Shown here: positions 11,230-25,060 of the stretch, piece by piece
How the letters are laid out: each line of letters opens with the position of its first letter
How positions within the stretch are numbered: the stretch's first letter is position 1
NCBI RefSeq assembly: GCF_019175385.1
Contig: NC_083344.1
Span: 56,916,782 to 56,980,781 of the forward strand
DNA: 64,000 nucleotides
Source: Lycium barbarum
Taxonomy: Eukaryota; Streptophyta; Magnoliopsida; Solanales; Solanaceae
Direction of reading: 5' to 3'
The notes under the pieces: generated by a model
Seen by the model: the letters and a program-made list of their open reading frames with translations, nothing else
The model's database searches: none
Told to the model about the DNA's origin: nothing
Translations under genes and position numbers: made by a program

Positions 11230-14048
11230 TGTCACGACCCATCCCCGTGGGCCGCGACTGGCAACCTACTTGGGCACCCCAAACGAACATACGAGCCAAA
11301 TTCTCAAATCAAAGCTTAACTCAGATTTCATAATAGTTATTTTAAACATAATTTAAAACAAAACTTGTCATAAGTGGTCGCATACCAAAATATCATACCG
11401 GAACAAATAGAAGCGGCGGAATGCACATCGCCGATCATATGTATAAATATAAACATAAGAGCCATTCTGGCCACCTTAACAGACGGACCGCATTAAGACA
11501 CAGATCTTAATCCAACAGACACATATAGGACCCTCGACCCACAAACATGACTACAGGCCTCTACAAATACAAAACGAAAACATATGACGGGACAGGGCCC
11601 CGCCGTACCCCAAATAGTCAAATATACAGATACATATACCTCACAAAATATTTATACCGACATATGGGCTCCGAATCAAAAGGAGCACTCTGTAATAGCA
11701 GGATGTGTGGCCTATGCTGGCATATCACGGATCTCTGTAACTGCGGGCATGAAACGCAGCCCCCAAAGAAAGTGGGTCAGTACGAAAGATGTACTGAGTC
11801 TGTAAAGCATAGAGTGCAGAAGTGTAAACCGTAACTGAAACCAAACAGGATACAAAAAAAAGAATACTGACCAGTATATCAAAATCTGTACCAAAACGTA
11901 TGTACATAATGCAGTTAAAAATCATGCAAAGCTCAGGAACGTGGTCACCCCTCCGACGCAGGTGCCACACACAGCATAACACCAGAAGGTTCAAATCTCC
12001 GTACATCCCCGAACACACATATCATCATAACATATCACCAGCCATATCACAGCATAACTCCAAACGGAACCCGACCCTATGGCGAGGTCTCGGGAATCGT
12101 AACACAGCATATGATCGAATTAATCATAGGGCGCACAAATCATAACCGGCCCGGGAACCGGTGAACGAAGTCATAATAAGGCACGAGCGGAGTCATGAGC
12201 AAACAATGCAATTTGTATATCAAAATAGCCTTTCAAAACTTGAGTAATTCATAAGTCATTTCATTAACCAAAGTAGTCGGATAATTAGTTAGTACGGAAG
12301 TTTATTTCACAAAAATGTTTCCAAAGCGGTACGTATGGCTCACAACATAGCTTAGTATATCATAGTAATCAAAATATTATTTCATAGAGGACAATTTCAA
12401 AATCGAAGATTCTTTATCGAAACCTATCCAAAAAAAGAGCCTAATAGAACGAATAAGGCATCTCGGGGTTAGCGGGCCCACCTCGGGTCAAGTCGAGGTG
12501 GCGAACATAAATTACGAACATTTAGTGTCTATGGGATCATACATAAAGATTTCGAAGTAATCCGATTGCATTTGCATAAGTTTCGGACGCTTACTTGCTT
12601 TCTAGCCAAAATAGGGTCATTAGGCTTCAGTTGAATTGAATGAATAGTAGCCATTTTATAGATCGGATTTCGAGGAGCAGAATTGCTCCCGGGGTTCCGA
12701 TATCAACCTAACATACTAAGACATGCCAAAAGAAGAAGTGGGGAGCTTTACATACCTTATATACGACTTACGCTCGCCCAAAACTTAAGTCCCGTTTCGT
12801 CCGGAATCTGCAAATGGTCAAAGTTACCAATTAGAGATTTCAAGGCTTAAGAATTCCTTAACTTCATTTTTGTCTACCGAAATTTCGGCAGCGCTTTCCC
12901 TATATATGTAACACCCCCGAGACTTAGCTCGGCTCAATAAACATCAACACAGCAACCCAAACATCAACAATGTCAACAATCATCGCAATATGAGGCAACT
13001 AGTTCTACTTTCCGACATAATGCAATAACATTCATTCCGACTTCACACTTCCAAACTAAGCTCAATATTTTCATATTCATCACTACTCAAGATCATTACA
13101 ATACAATTTAGAAGCATTTCATATCATTTCTACAAAATATTCACAAGATATACATAATATACAAACTTTCCGCCCGAGTCATAATTCATTCAAAACTTCT
13201 AATCTTTAACATACTTATTCATAATAATCCGCAACCATTTCCAATACCAATTCAATTTCGTTAAACATTCACTTATGTCCTAAATGTCGCAACGACGCAA
13301 CTAACAAACTAAACCAAATCAAACTCATCTTGCCTTCCACAATACATGGCTCACGGCCAAACACACCCTCTACACACACACACACGCCACTCACAAACAC
13401 CACAAAGTTCCATAATCTTAATGCCACTTTAATCACTACAACATATATATCCATTCCATAACATAAAAACATAGAAATCTTACCTTTTTCTTAAAAATAC
13501 GACTTGTCGCAAACGTGATCCTTTCGCCAAATAAATTGTATCACGTCGGAGAGCGTCTTGAATATATTACGAATATGAGAAGAACAAGATTTTTGGATTA
13601 GAATCAAGGCTTGGAAAAAAAAATTCTTTCTTTCCTAAGTTGGCCGAAACCCTCCTTGGGTGTTCTTCAATTTTGTTTTGCTTGCCTTTTCTTGAATGTT
13701 CTATAGATAAGTATGCATATATACATGATTCATTAAGTGGTCGCATGTATTTCACATGACCACTCAAATGGGGCTTGGGCCTTGGCCTTTGGCCGGCCAC
13801 CCCTAACACTTGGGCCTCAATTTTTTTATTCCAATTTTTCTTGGCCCAATTCGCTAAAATCTCGTTTTGTAATTCCCGAAACTAATTTCCGAAATCCCAA
13901 TTTTTGCCCTCGGCCTTCCCCGAGGACTTTGCACCAATACTTCAATAAACAACATAACATATTAACTAAAATCAAATTATTTCCTTGTAACATACAAGTC
14001 TTAATTATTTTCACGATTTCCAATTATACGAAAACTCGGGATATAACA
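11230..14048 (-). repeat. Solo LTR, family C, inside LTR2
   Basis: It starts TGTCACGACCCAT, ends GGATATAACA, and is flanked by TTACA (11225-11229 and 14049-14053). It has no internal region, so it is a solo LTR of 2.82 kb formed by LTR-LTR recombination. It has its own stem-loop block. A near-identical copy sits at 31025-33823 in LTR3. The segment 12000-14000 holds only LTR sequence; no gene is seen. Confidence 0.92.
11586..11796 (-). promoter_or_regulatory. LTR stem-loop block, solo C copy in LTR2
   Basis: SL3 at 11586-11604. SL2 and SL1 at 11760-11796; the SL2 stem is weakened (GGGGG against CCCAC in sense). Confidence 0.55.
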
Positions 14049-16576
14049 TTACAGAAACAAACTCATAACTGGTACAGAACGTGCAGAAAGTAAACAGAAA
14101 ATCCAAAGTATCGGATATATATTTTCAAACATGCATAGTGGGTATAGAAACATATGTCATATCAAATTAGGCCCCTGCCAAGGGACTCGGCAGACAGAAC
14201 GTGGCCACCCTCCCGACGCTGGTGCCACAACACAGAAGAATCAGAAAAGGGGCATAACCCCGTATCATAATATGTCATATCAAATGGCCATAGCAAATCA
14301 TATCAGAACAAGCGGACATGGCACATCATACTCCACAAACCCATGGACGTGAATACCTGCCCCCTCACATCGAGGCACGGCGAACAATGCAGAGGATCAC
14401 GCTTGACAACATATCCTGGCCCGGGCTCAGTGTGGGAAACATTGGGGCGTCCACGAATGGAGTAGTGAGAGTCTAATGCAATTAAAATATCATAAATGTT
14501 TTAATAGACTCGATGAGGCATATCAAAGACAAACTGATCCAATAAAGTCGGACGGGAACATAGTAAACGAGTTTCGGATATCATAATGAATTATAGAAGT
14601 ATAATCTTTCTGAAATCGTTCCGAGTGTCAAAACAATTTATCGGACTCAGTGGAATATTTAAACCAATGTTCGTTAGGTAATTAGAATAGTAATCAAAAC
14701 GTTTCTTTTAAAAACTGCTCGAAAAGAAGACTTAAGTACATTAAGGGCAAAACCGGGGATAGCGGGCCCACCTCGGAACAAGCAAGGCGGTGGGCTCAAA
14801 TTACGCCCTTTAAGCTTATGGGGTCACCTATAAAGGTTCTACGGACATTCTATAGCTTCTCAAGGAGTTTAGAGAAAGTTTGCATAATTTCCAGGAAAGC
14901 ATACCAAAAGAGTTCAATCTTACTGAAAGAAAAAGTGATATTTTCACTTGCGGATTCCGAGGGGCAGAAAGTCCTCCGAGGCCCGAATCCCATTCTACTA
15001 CACTTAGGCATGCCAAAAGAAGGATCGGGGTAGCTTTACATACCTTTTGATCTTTTTAAGCCTATCCAAGCTCACTTCCCGTTTCGTCAAAAATCTGCAA
15101 ATGGTCAAGTTTACCAATTGTGAGTTATAGATTCTACGAATTCAACTTAACTCATATATGTCTACCGAAATTTCGGCAGCACTTCCCCTATACATATAGC
15201 ACCCCCGAGGATTCAACTCGGCTCAAAATCATCAACAACAACCCAAACAACAACATCAACATCAACAACAAACATTAGAAACATAATAGGACACAACTAG
15301 TTCTACTTGCCGACATAATGCCATAACCTTCATTTCAACTTCGATTTCCAAACCAATCTCAATGGTTTCACATTCATTATCAACCTAGATCGTCATAACA
15401 TACTTTAGAAGCATTTCATATCGTTTCCTCTAGTTATACACACGATATACATAATATACAAACCTTCCGCTAAAGTCATAATTCATCCAAGGCTTCTAAT
15501 CTTTAGCATACATATTCATAACATGTTTCCATCTTCCAAATCTATCAATGATCATCATAATTTATGACCTAACAACTTCATTTTCACAATGTCGTAAAAT
15601 CGTATTAAAACGACGTAAACTTCTACATTCCATTTCAATGCAATCTTACATCGTTTTACTTTCATATACCTTGCAAACATCACAACAACACTACTAACTT
15701 GTTAAACAAAATTGATTCATTCTCATTCTACCAAAGACACCCCACGGCTACATCACTATTTTCCAACTTCTATCAAATTCATTCAACTTTCATTTCCAAT
15801 ATGCATTTTACCCCAACCCCAACCACAACTAGAATATGATATAAATTCAACACATTATAATTATACACATACATATATACACGGCCACATGCCTATATAC
15901 ATACCCACTTGGTAAACTTCCATTTTTCCGTACAATCAACTCATTCCCACATACTACAACACAAACAAAAATTCATAACACAATAAAAAGGAATGAATCC
16001 TTACCTTTTTCTCTAGTCTTCTTCACTTGGATATATGATCAAATTGATGGAACAAGGGCTCCTTCCTCCAAAACAACTACACCAAGTTGAAAAGGGTACT
16101 CAACTTAGTAGAAATACCACAAAAGAAAAATTTTAGGAGCAAGATTTTTGGTGGGTGAAATTCTATGGCCAAACCCGAAACCCTTTATTTTTTTTTTGCT
16201 CTTGTTTTGCTTTGTTTTGTTCTTCTTTTCAATTCTTGAACTTTCTAAAAAGGAAGATGACTCATATACTTATTTCACACATGGAGAATTATTCATTAAT
16301 AAGGTGGGTTTGGGCCTATTTGGCCGGCCACCCCTTAATGTTGGGCCCAAATTTTTCTCTTCCCTTTTCTTGGCCCAATGGATTTAAATCCTTGTTTTAC
16401 AATTCCCGAAACTAATTTCCGAAATTCCAATTTTGCCCTTAACCTTCCCCGACACTTTCACATTAATATTCCTTCATGCACAACTCCTATGTCAAATAAA
16501 ATCAAATTTGACCTCATTTCTCAAAAATCCAAGATATTTCAAATTTTCCAAACGCGTGAAAACACGGGATATAACA
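14049..16576 (-). repeat. LTR2 of the array, inner segment
   Basis: This continues family-A LTR2 after the solo C insertion and ends CGGGATATAACA at 16576, next to a polypurine tract. The net LTR2 length is about 3.1 kb. It contains a putative splice donor (complement TTACCTTTTT near 16003). No gene is seen. Confidence 0.92.
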
Positions 16577-16618
16577 TTCTCCCCCCCCCCCCCTTTAGAA
16601 CATTCGTCCTCGAATGTT
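16577..16618 (-). promoter_or_regulatory. Polypurine tract and palindrome of body 2
   Basis: The complement of a long G-run tract (TTCT, then thirteen C, then TTTAG) directly abuts LTR2. The perfect 20-bp palindrome is at 16599-16618. Confidence 0.85.
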
Positions 16619-16663
16619 AAATTAATCTTATAGGGTCTGAAACTACTTTGGGGGAGTTCGTGT

Positions 16664-17776
16664 TTATAGACAGCACATATGACACACATTCATTATTGAA
16701 ATAAAATTAAGCAAGGATTCAAGATTACCTGTGGGTATAGGGAACAGATGAGGATATTTCTTCTTCATTTCCTCTTCGGCCTCCCAGGTCATTTCCTCCC
16801 TATTATCGTTCCGCCACAGCACCTTAACAGAGGCTACATCTTTGTTTCGGAGCTTTCTTACCTGGCGGTCCAAAATGGCTACGGGCTGCTCCTCGTACGA
16901 TAACTGCTCCGTCACCTGAATATCATCCGCAGGGAATATTCTGGAAGGGTCACCAATGCATTTGCGGAGCATAAATACATGGAATACCGGATGTTCCGCT
17001 TCCAAATCAGATGGCAGATCTAACTCATAGGCGACATTTCCAATTTTTCTAATAATCTGATAAGGCCCAATATAACGCGGACTGAGCTTACCCTTTCGGC
17101 CGAACCGCATCATGCCTTTCATAGGCGATACCTTCAGGAATACCCAATCACCAACCTGGAATTCCAAAGGACGACGCCGTTTATCGGCGTATGATTTCTG
17201 TCGACTCTGGGCTGCCAATAGTCGCTCCCGGATAAGTTTCACCTTATCAACGGCCTGCTGGATCATGTCTGGGCCGATTAACTCTGTCTCGCCAATATCA
17301 AACCAGCCAATAGGTGACCTGCATTTCCTGCCATACAAAGCCTCGTACGGAGCCATCTGTATGCTGGAATGGTAACTGTTATTATAAGCAAATTCAATCA
17401 ATGGCAAGTGATCATCCCAGCTACCTCTGAAATCAATAACACAGGCCCGCAACATATCTTCAAGCGTCTGGATGGTGCGCTCGGCCTGTCTGTCACTCTG
17501 AGGATGAAAAGCTGTACTCAGGCTCAGCTGAGTCCCTAATCCTTCCTGAAAAGATCTCCAGAAGTTCGCTGTGAACTGAGCACCTCTGTCACTGATAATA
17601 GATATAGGAACTCCATGAAGTCGTACAATCTCTTTAATATAAAGCCTGGCATAATCCTCAGCGGAATAAGTAGTTCTGACGGGAAGAAAATGGGCTGATT
17701 TTGTCAGCCTATCAACAATAACCCAGATGGAATCATACTTCCATGGAGTGCGAGACAAACCTGTAATGAAGTCCAT
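16664..17776 (-). pseudogene. pol: Body 2 integrase core, GPY/F and chromodomain-like tail
   Basis: This is the DNA-joining half of body 2 pol. It opens at MDFITGL with the first catalytic Asp. The second Asp is in ISDRGAQF and the Glu in QAERTIQ. The neighbouring Gly of the usual SDGQAE is Arg here. The GPY/F motif ([12 protein letters not shown]) and the tail ([27 protein letters not shown]) follow. The reading frame ends near 16664. Just upstream, a TGG-to-TAG change at about 17787 separates it from the rest of pol, which is otherwise continuous. It is about 95% identical to 3900-5567 by eye. Confidence 0.93.
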
Positions 17777-17788
17777 ATTAATGATCTC

Positions 17789-19903
17789 CTACTTCCACGT
17801 CGGAATTTCCATTTCCTGCAACAATCCACCCGGTTTCTGATGTTCAATTTTGACCTGCTGACAATTTGGACACTGGGCGACGAACTCTGCGATATCCCAT
17901 TTCATGCCATCCCACCAGTATAGGCATCTAAGATCATGGTACATCTTCGTAGAACCAGGATGAACAGAATAGCGAGCATAGTGTGCCTCGCCCATAACCT
18001 GCTGCCATAGCCCCGCAATATCAGGTACACACAACCTGCCTCTGTATAGTAAGGTTCCGTCTGGTGTAAACTCGAACGGAGTCTTCTCTTTATCATAGGC
18101 TGTGTCTCTGTACCGAGCTAAAACAGGATCCTCATATTGATGCCGCCTGATATCTTCCTTAATAGATGATTCAGAAATCCCTCGAACAGAAATCCGTGTA
18201 CCGCCAGAATCGGCCATACGAACCCCAAGATTAGCCAACTGACGAATGTCACATACTATCTCTCTCCTATCTGGCTGTAAATCTGCCAAGCTGCCCATAG
18301 ATTTCCGGCTGAGTGCATCTGCAACAACATTAGCCTTGCCCGGATGATACAAAATATCCACATCATAGTCTTTCAGGAGCTCTAGCCACCTCCGCTGCCG
18401 CAAATTAAGCTCCTTCTGCTTAAAAATATACTGGAGACTCTTATGATCTGTATAGATATCAACATGAACGCCATATAAATAATGTCTCCATATCTTCAGG
18501 GCATGAATCACCGCTGCAAGCTCCAGATCGTGAGTAGGATAATTCTTTTCATGCTTTTTGAGCTGTCGGGAGGCATACGCTATAACTCGGCCGTGCTGCA
18601 TCAATACACAGCCTAACCCCACACCAGAAGCATCACAATAAATAACATACCCGTTTGGTCCCTCGGGAAGAGTCAGAACTGGAGTTGTAGTCAGCTTCTC
18701 TTTCAGCAACTGGAAGTTTCGTTCACAAGCATCAGTCCACTGGAACTTGGCTCCCTTCTGAGTTAGCCTTGTCAAAGGCGCTGAAATCGAAGCAAACGTT
18801 TCCACAAATCTTCTGTAATAGCCTGCTAACCCCAGAAAACTACGTACCTCTGTGGGCGTCGTGGGTCTGGGCCAATTCTTCACGGCCTCAATCTTCTGTG
18901 TATCCACCCGGACACCATCAGCTGCAATAATATGCCCCAGGAATGCCACTGAAGCCAGCCGGAATTCACATTTAGAAAATTTTGCATATAATTTCTGATG
19001 CCGAAGTACCCCTAAGACCGCTCTCAGATGATCTGCGTGCTCTGCCTCGGACCGAGAATAAACCAGAATATCATCGATAAAAACAATTACGAACATATCC
19101 AAGAACGGTCTGAATACCCGATTCATTAGATCCATGAATACCGCAGGAGCATTAGTTAACCCAAACAACATAACTCTGAATTCATAATGCCCATATCTGG
19201 TCCGGAATGCTGTCTTAGGAATATCGGCCTCTCGTACCTGTACCTGATGATAGCCAGACCGAAGATCTATCTTCGAAAAATATTTGGCGCCCTGCAACTG
19301 ATCAAACAAATCATCAATTCTGGGGAGGGGGTATTTATTCTTTATGGTTACCTTATTCAGCTGCCGATAATCAATACACATACGCAGCGACCCATCTTTC
19401 TTATGCACAAATAATACCGGGGCTCCCCAAGGCGAAGTACTGGGCCTGATGAAGCCTTTTACTAACATATTCTTCAACTGCTCTTTCAGTTCTTTCAATG
19501 CTGCCGGTGCCATTCTGTACGGGGGAATAGATATCGGCTGAGTATCTGGAAGCAAATCAATAGTAAAATCTATCTCCCGCTCCTGAGGAAGGCCTGGAAG
19601 CTCATCTGGGAATACATCTGGAAATTCATTAACCACGGGAACTGACTGAAGAGGCGGCGTTTCTGCTGTCAAGTCTTGTACCCGAACCAGATGATAAATA
19701 TAACCTTTTCTGATCATTTTCTTCGCCTTAAGGTATGAAATAAACTTACCTTTCGGCGATGCAGTATTACCTGCCCATTCTATAACTGGCTCCCCAGGAA
19801 ACTGAAAACGAACTACTTTATTTTGGCAGTCAACATTAGCATAACAGGAGGCTAGCCAGTCCACTCCCATAATAACATCAAATTCAATCATATCTAATTC
19901 CAC
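17789..19903 (-). pseudogene. pol: Body 2 protease end, RT, RNase H and integrase N-terminus
   Basis: This is the longest open pol segment in the window, about 704 codons. In order: protease C-terminal part ([10 protein letters not shown]), RT with [25 protein letters not shown] and FIDDILVYS, and the connection region. RNase H shows [25 protein letters not shown] and [15 protein letters not shown]. The integrase zinc finger follows (H..H, CPNCQQ). It copies RNA to DNA and degrades the RNA strand. It is bounded by an in-frame TGA near 19921 and an amber near 17787. There are no frameshifts inside, so the element is relatively young. The protease carries no insertion at GGCTAGCC, unlike body 1. 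Confidence 0.93.
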
Positions 19904-20536
19904 CAGATCTGCCTTAGTGTCTCAGCCGCATATAATTACAGAACAGTCTTTATATACTTTTTTCGCTACAATAAAGTCCCCGATCGGTGTAGCTACCTCA
20001 AATGGCTCTATAGGCTCGGACGTTATACCAATTTTACTAGCAACAAGAGGCGAAATATACAACAAAGTCGAACCTGGATCAATCAATGCATACACAGACC
20101 GAGAGAAGACCAATAATGTACCTGTAACGACATTAGGCGATGCCTCCTGGTCCTGGCGGCTAGACAAAGCATAAATGCGGTTCGAAGGACCGCTAGTACC
20201 CGAAGCTCCACCACGACCTCTGCCGCGACCCGCCAGTGCTGATGTACCCGACCCTGTAGGGCGCATAGCCACTGACGAAGATGATGACCCGGCGGCTGAC
20301 CCAGTAGGCTGCGCTGCACCACCCGAACTACCCTTATACGGGCAATCTCTCACAGAATGGCCCTGACGGCCACAAGAAAAGCATGCACCGGTGGCTCTGT
20401 AGCACTCTCCCGGATGATATCTGCCACAATAAGAACACTGAGGCCTAGGTGGCCTCATCTGACCAGAACCCCTATCTGTCCGCGAACCTGAAGCCCTGAA
20501 GCTCTGGCCTGCTCCTGAATAACCTGGGCCATCAAA
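19904..20536 (-). pseudogene. gag: Body 2 Gag C-terminus and protease N-terminus
   Basis: This gives the Gag tail and start of the protease. Two knuckles are intact: CSYCGRYHPGEC and the canonical CFSCGRQGHSVRDC (C-x2-C-x4-H-x4-C), which bind element RNA. An Arg/Gly-rich linker and the protease motif LIDPGSTLLYIS follow. The frame ends at ICG followed by TGA (near 19921). It begins at TCAAA (20532-20536), the left target duplication of the gag-only element. The rest of gag resumes at 29197. Confidence 0.9.
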
Positions 20537-20844
20537 TGTCACGACCCAACCCCGTGGGCCGCGACTGGTATCCTAACTGGATAACTGGATACCCATACGT
20601 ACCTACCTAACCGAATTTGCGTACCATACATATTTTTTTTTCAAACAGGTGTCTACAGAATCAAGCTAATACATATACGGCGCGCACGCAAACATACGCA
20701 TACCTGAACATACAGAAATTTACAGACAAGCCGATGAGGCTAACATACAGATGGAGTCACAAAATCGTTCGTACTTACCTAAACAGATGAAACCCGTAAC
20801 CCACATATCTATCTACAGGCCTCTACAGACATACAGAATCAGAT

Positions 20845-21062
20845 GATTGGACAGGGCCCCGCCGTACCCCAAAATACCATACATACAGAGTCTACAGATG
20901 ACAGAAGATATATACCAAAAGTATTTGCTCCGGATCAAAGGAGCTCTTCCAAAACAGCAGAATCGATGCCCTAAACTGGCGGCGTATCTCCAGGTGCGTC
21001 TGTACCTGCGGGCATGTAACGCAGCCCCCGAAGAACCGGGGGTCAGTACGAAAAATGTACCG
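20845..21062 (-). promoter_or_regulatory. LTR stem-loop block, gag-only element left LTR
   Basis: SL3 at 20845-20863 is weakened. SL2 at 21025-21042 has a perfect 6-bp stem, CCCCCG with CGGGGG. SL1 at 21044-21062 has one G-U type change. Confidence 0.55.
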
Positions 21063-21149
21063 AGTATGTAAAGCAGAAACACAACAAACATAATCATAGT
21101 CTGAACCGGAAGCATATATATATAGCGGACAGAACCATAAATCAAACGA

Positions 21150-21335
21150 ACGGACGGAATCATAATCCCGACAGACGGACAGAATCATGGTTCAGACAGA
21201 CAGATAGAATCGTAAACCATACGGACATACAGACAAAATTATAATCCAGACGGACGGACAGAATTATGCATGCAGAATCATACAGAGTTATACAGAATCA
21301 TATAGAGTCATACAGAATCATACAGAGGCATGTGC
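21150..21335. repeat. Short degenerate tandem repeats (ACAGAATCATA-type)
   Basis: Runs of ACGGACGGACAGAAT and ATACAGAATCATACAGAG units of about 10-14 bp. The right LTR has the matching run at about 27570-27762. Confidence 0.75.
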
Positions 21336-23716
21336 TTATATAAATGCTGATGGCAGATGCATACATACATACAGATCCCGGCCCTGTCTGAGGGCACGGT
21401 AACAGAACCCGACCCTCTTAGTACGGGACGCGGTGGACAGACAGAATCAGATCAGATCATATGCCATCCTGGCCGCCATCCCCATACACAGATCATAATA
21501 TCATATAGATATAAACAGATCCCGGCCCGCACACCGAGGGATGCGGTGAACAATGCAGAGGAATATGCACGATAACAGAACCTGGCCCGGGACGCAGTGA
21601 AGGAATGCATTGAGACAGCCACGAACGGATTAATGAGAAACCACATACATACAGACTCAATCAAACTGAAGGGTGCCAAACGACGAGTCAAATCAGAGTA
21701 TCCGGATAGTATGCATAATACGCGCCTATGCCCTACTTGGGAAGGCACGACAGATTGTTATCAGAATCAGATTCTCAGATGTACAGAAATCATTTTGTAA
21801 GATTTGCATAAAAATAGTCATTTCATAATCAAAATAATAGTCCAGATGTTTTCTGAGAAAATCAGACAGGACCAAAGTAATTAGGGTTATACAGAAGGCA
21901 TCGGGCCTTGTGGGCCCGCCTCGGACCAACTCGAGGCGACATATGTAAATTACTGATAATAGACCTTATGAGGTCATCCATAATCATTTGGAAGTATTCC
22001 GACTCAGTTTAGGAAAGTTTTATACAAAAGTTCACTTTAGGGACAAGTTATAAGAGAAATGATTCAATCTTACTGAAGGAATTGGAGCGGATTTCCATCT
22101 CGAATTCCGAGAAACGGAGTCGTACTTAAGGCTCGCGGCCGAGCCTATTACATTCAGAACATGCCTAAGAATGAAGGGGTAGGCTTTACATACCTTGGTT
22201 ACGTCCTATGCTCGTCCAAACTCGATTCCTGTCTCGCTCAAAAACTACAAATGGTCACATTTACCAGTTACTATTCATGAGACTTAACATTTCAAACCTT
22301 AACCAATACTTGTCTATAAGAATTTGGGCAGCACCTCCCCTATAAATATAGCCTCCCCGAGATTCAACTCGGCTCCAAACAACCAACAACAACCCAACAA
22401 CAATATCAACAACATCAATAACAACAACAAGCATAAAAACACATAATATGTCATAACTAGCCATCTTTCCGACATAACACAATATCTTTCATTCCGACCT
22501 TACACTTCCAAACCAATCTTATTATTTTCATATTCATCACTTATCAAGATCACTACAACAGGATTCGGAGGCATATCATATCGTTTTCACCAAATATACA
22601 TAAGGTATACGCAATATACAAGCTTACTACCAAAGTCATATTTCACCCACAACTTTTAATCTTTAGCATATATGTTCATGACATATTTATATCTTCCAAC
22701 ATTATCAATGACAATCATAATTTGCATCTTACTACTTTCATTTCCACACTTACATAAACTATAATAAGGTTGCATAGTTTCTTACAACAACTTAACAACA
22801 AGTTTTCCATGACAACAAAAACCATTATTCTTTCATTCACTTCACAATAACACAATTAGCATACTAAAGAAATTTAATTCACTTCCATTTCAATCCCTAC
22901 AACACACGGCCACATTCCTACATTTTCCAACTTCCACTAATTCATTAAACTTTCATTTCTAATACAAATTACACCATCACGACAACTAGATTATAACATA
23001 AATTCAAATCATCATAACATACAATAAATACACACACACGGCCTCCATCATATAAACACACCCACTTTGTAAACTTCCATATTTTCATAATTTCTACTTA
23101 CTTCTACATATTACAACATAAACCAAACATCATAACATAAGAAAATGAATTGATTCTCACCTTTTCTTCAAGTTCTTCACTTGCCACCAACACTACTTTC
23201 TTGCCAAGATACTTATATCACTTTGTAGAGAAAATCGCACTTAGTAATAATCCCACAAGAAATGGATTTTTGAACCAAGGATTTAGCTTCAAGAATTTTT
23301 TTCTTTTTTCCTTTCTTTCTCTCTATCTTGGCCGTGACCCTCTCCTATTCTTGCTCTTGATTTTTCTTGAATGTTCTAAGGATGAACATTGATATAAATA
23401 TACATACTTATCCTCTTAATTAATTGGTCACATGGAATAAATTCCATGGACTTGGGCTTGGGCTTGGCCGGCCACTTCTTCACTTTGGGCCTTAGTTTTC
23501 TTATTTTTTTTGGCCCAATTGGCTATGGATCATAATTTGTAATTTCCGAAACCAATTCCCAAAATTCCTATTTTGCCCTTGGCCTCCTCTCGTATTTCCA
23601 CACCAATGTTGTCATAGCCAACACATTCATACTAAGTAAAATCCAAATATAGCCTCATTCGTTATAAGTCCAGTTATCTCGAATTTTTCGAATATGCAAA
23701 AATGCCGGATGTAACA

Positions 23717-23752
23717 TCCTCCCCCCCTTTAAAACATTCGTCCTAGAATGTT
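23717..23752 (-). promoter_or_regulatory. Polypurine tract and mutated palindrome, gag-only element
   Basis: TCCTCCCCCCCTTTAA abuts the LTR end. The palindrome (23733-23752) has one arm changed, TAGAATGTT for TCGAATGTT. It is the only imperfect copy of seven. Confidence 0.8.
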
Positions 23753-25060
23753 AAATTGACCTCATGGGGCATCATACTACTTCGGGAGGGTTCCTTTTAT
23801 AATCGTCCTTTGTTAACTTTCCGATATGGATTCTTTACCAATATGATGGAGTAATTCTTCACATTACTGACTCGTATGCTTTCATAACGTATTCTCTCAT
23901 ATCCCACACAGTCACTGGGTCATGAGCTACATTCTAATATCAGAGGAATGCTTTTCGCTCTTTTACGGACGCTATGTCCCTTCTTCCTTTTCCTTCAAAG
24001 CTTTTCAGACATTATACTTACTATCACTTCTTCTCATACTCCTCGGTTCCTTACCACATCATCATGATTCCATGTCGTACCAAACAGATTCAGAACTGGG
24101 ATCGAACGCACAGGATCATATCGGACGGATTCGTAATCGGAGGCAAACGTACTAAACTATGGCGGACGGATTCGTAGTCAAAGTCAGATGTATGGGAGGC
24201 TATCAGACAGATTCGAGATCAGAGTTAGACGTACAGAGTTATATCAGAGAGATTCATGTCCAGAGTCAATCGGACAGAGGTGTATCAGACAGAAACGTAT
24301 TCGGATTCAGAAGTACAGAGGCGTGATAGACCGAGCCTTATCAGAATCAGAGGTGCAGAAGTACAACAAACAGAGTTTTGATTAGAATCAGACCACTCCT
24401 ATTAAGGCTCCAGTGATTCACGAAAATTTCCCTTTGTCGGAATCTCGTTATTCACTCCGACCATTGTGTCACAGATTATCTCATCGGACCCTGTTTACTC
24501 ATTCATAAACTTGTTCGTCAAATTGTCATACAAATCTTCTTACGCGTCGCTTGTCAACTCTTTCAAGGATTCTGTTTATTCACATTTCTTATTCTTCATC
24601 TTTCCTACTATCCATACTCATTTTCTTTTTCGGATATCGTCGCACTAGACTAAGTGGTAACGTAACCGGAGTTTATCTACTATGTATATTTTTGACAACA
24701 TTCGTATCCTCGTCTTTGCTTCGTTTCATGTATTCGGTTGAGTAAAACCCTTCGTCCATCACAACATTAGTCGCCGGGACTCGGCTCTTGATCCTCATGG
24801 GCACCAGACGAAGGTCATACACATACAAATAAACACATACATATACGTTTACTAATATCTTACTTGCGTACGTCTCCGACCGTTATTCAAATTCGCTCAA
24901 TTTCTCGAGCGGTATTGCGCTCCTTCTTTTCGCCCATTTAGTCTGCACCGGTCTGCGCGACTCATGTAAGGGCACTAATTATTCCACACATTCTCTTTTC
25001 CGTTAGGTTACCCCAAATTTCCATTTACATCTTATATTTACACTTGTGAAAATTTTTGGT
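23753..25060 (-). other. Non-coding internal region of the gag-only element
   Basis: About 1.3 kb where pol would lie in a full element. No RT, RNase H or integrase motif can be read in any frame; only short unrelated open frames occur. From about 24060 to 24390 it carries imperfect repeats containing CGGACGGATTCG and ATCAGACAGA, roughly 45-60 bp apart. The region appears to replace pol, not to be decayed pol. Confidence 0.75.

Larger units (their letters stand above)
20537..23716 (-). repeat. Left (3') LTR of the gag-only element, 3.18 kb
   Basis: It starts TGTCACGACCC, ends GGATGTAACA, and has target duplication TCAAA on its left. It differs in sequence from families A and C but keeps the same landmarks: stem-loop block and GGGGAGGTGCTGCC-type motif. 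It has CAGA-rich short repeats at 21150-21335. No gene is seen. Confidence 0.92.

Noticed and set aside
17112..17375. 87-residue plus-strand frame opposite integrase
   Set aside because: Antisense shadow of the well-supported integrase coding strand.
21150..21335. CRISPR-like array of short repeats
   Set aside because: The units are degenerate and directly adjacent, without uniform unique spacers, and lie inside a plant LTR.
23922..24385. Small genes in the gag-only internal region
   Set aside because: Frames of 65-77 codons overlap each other, show no motif, and are expected by chance in AT-rich DNA.
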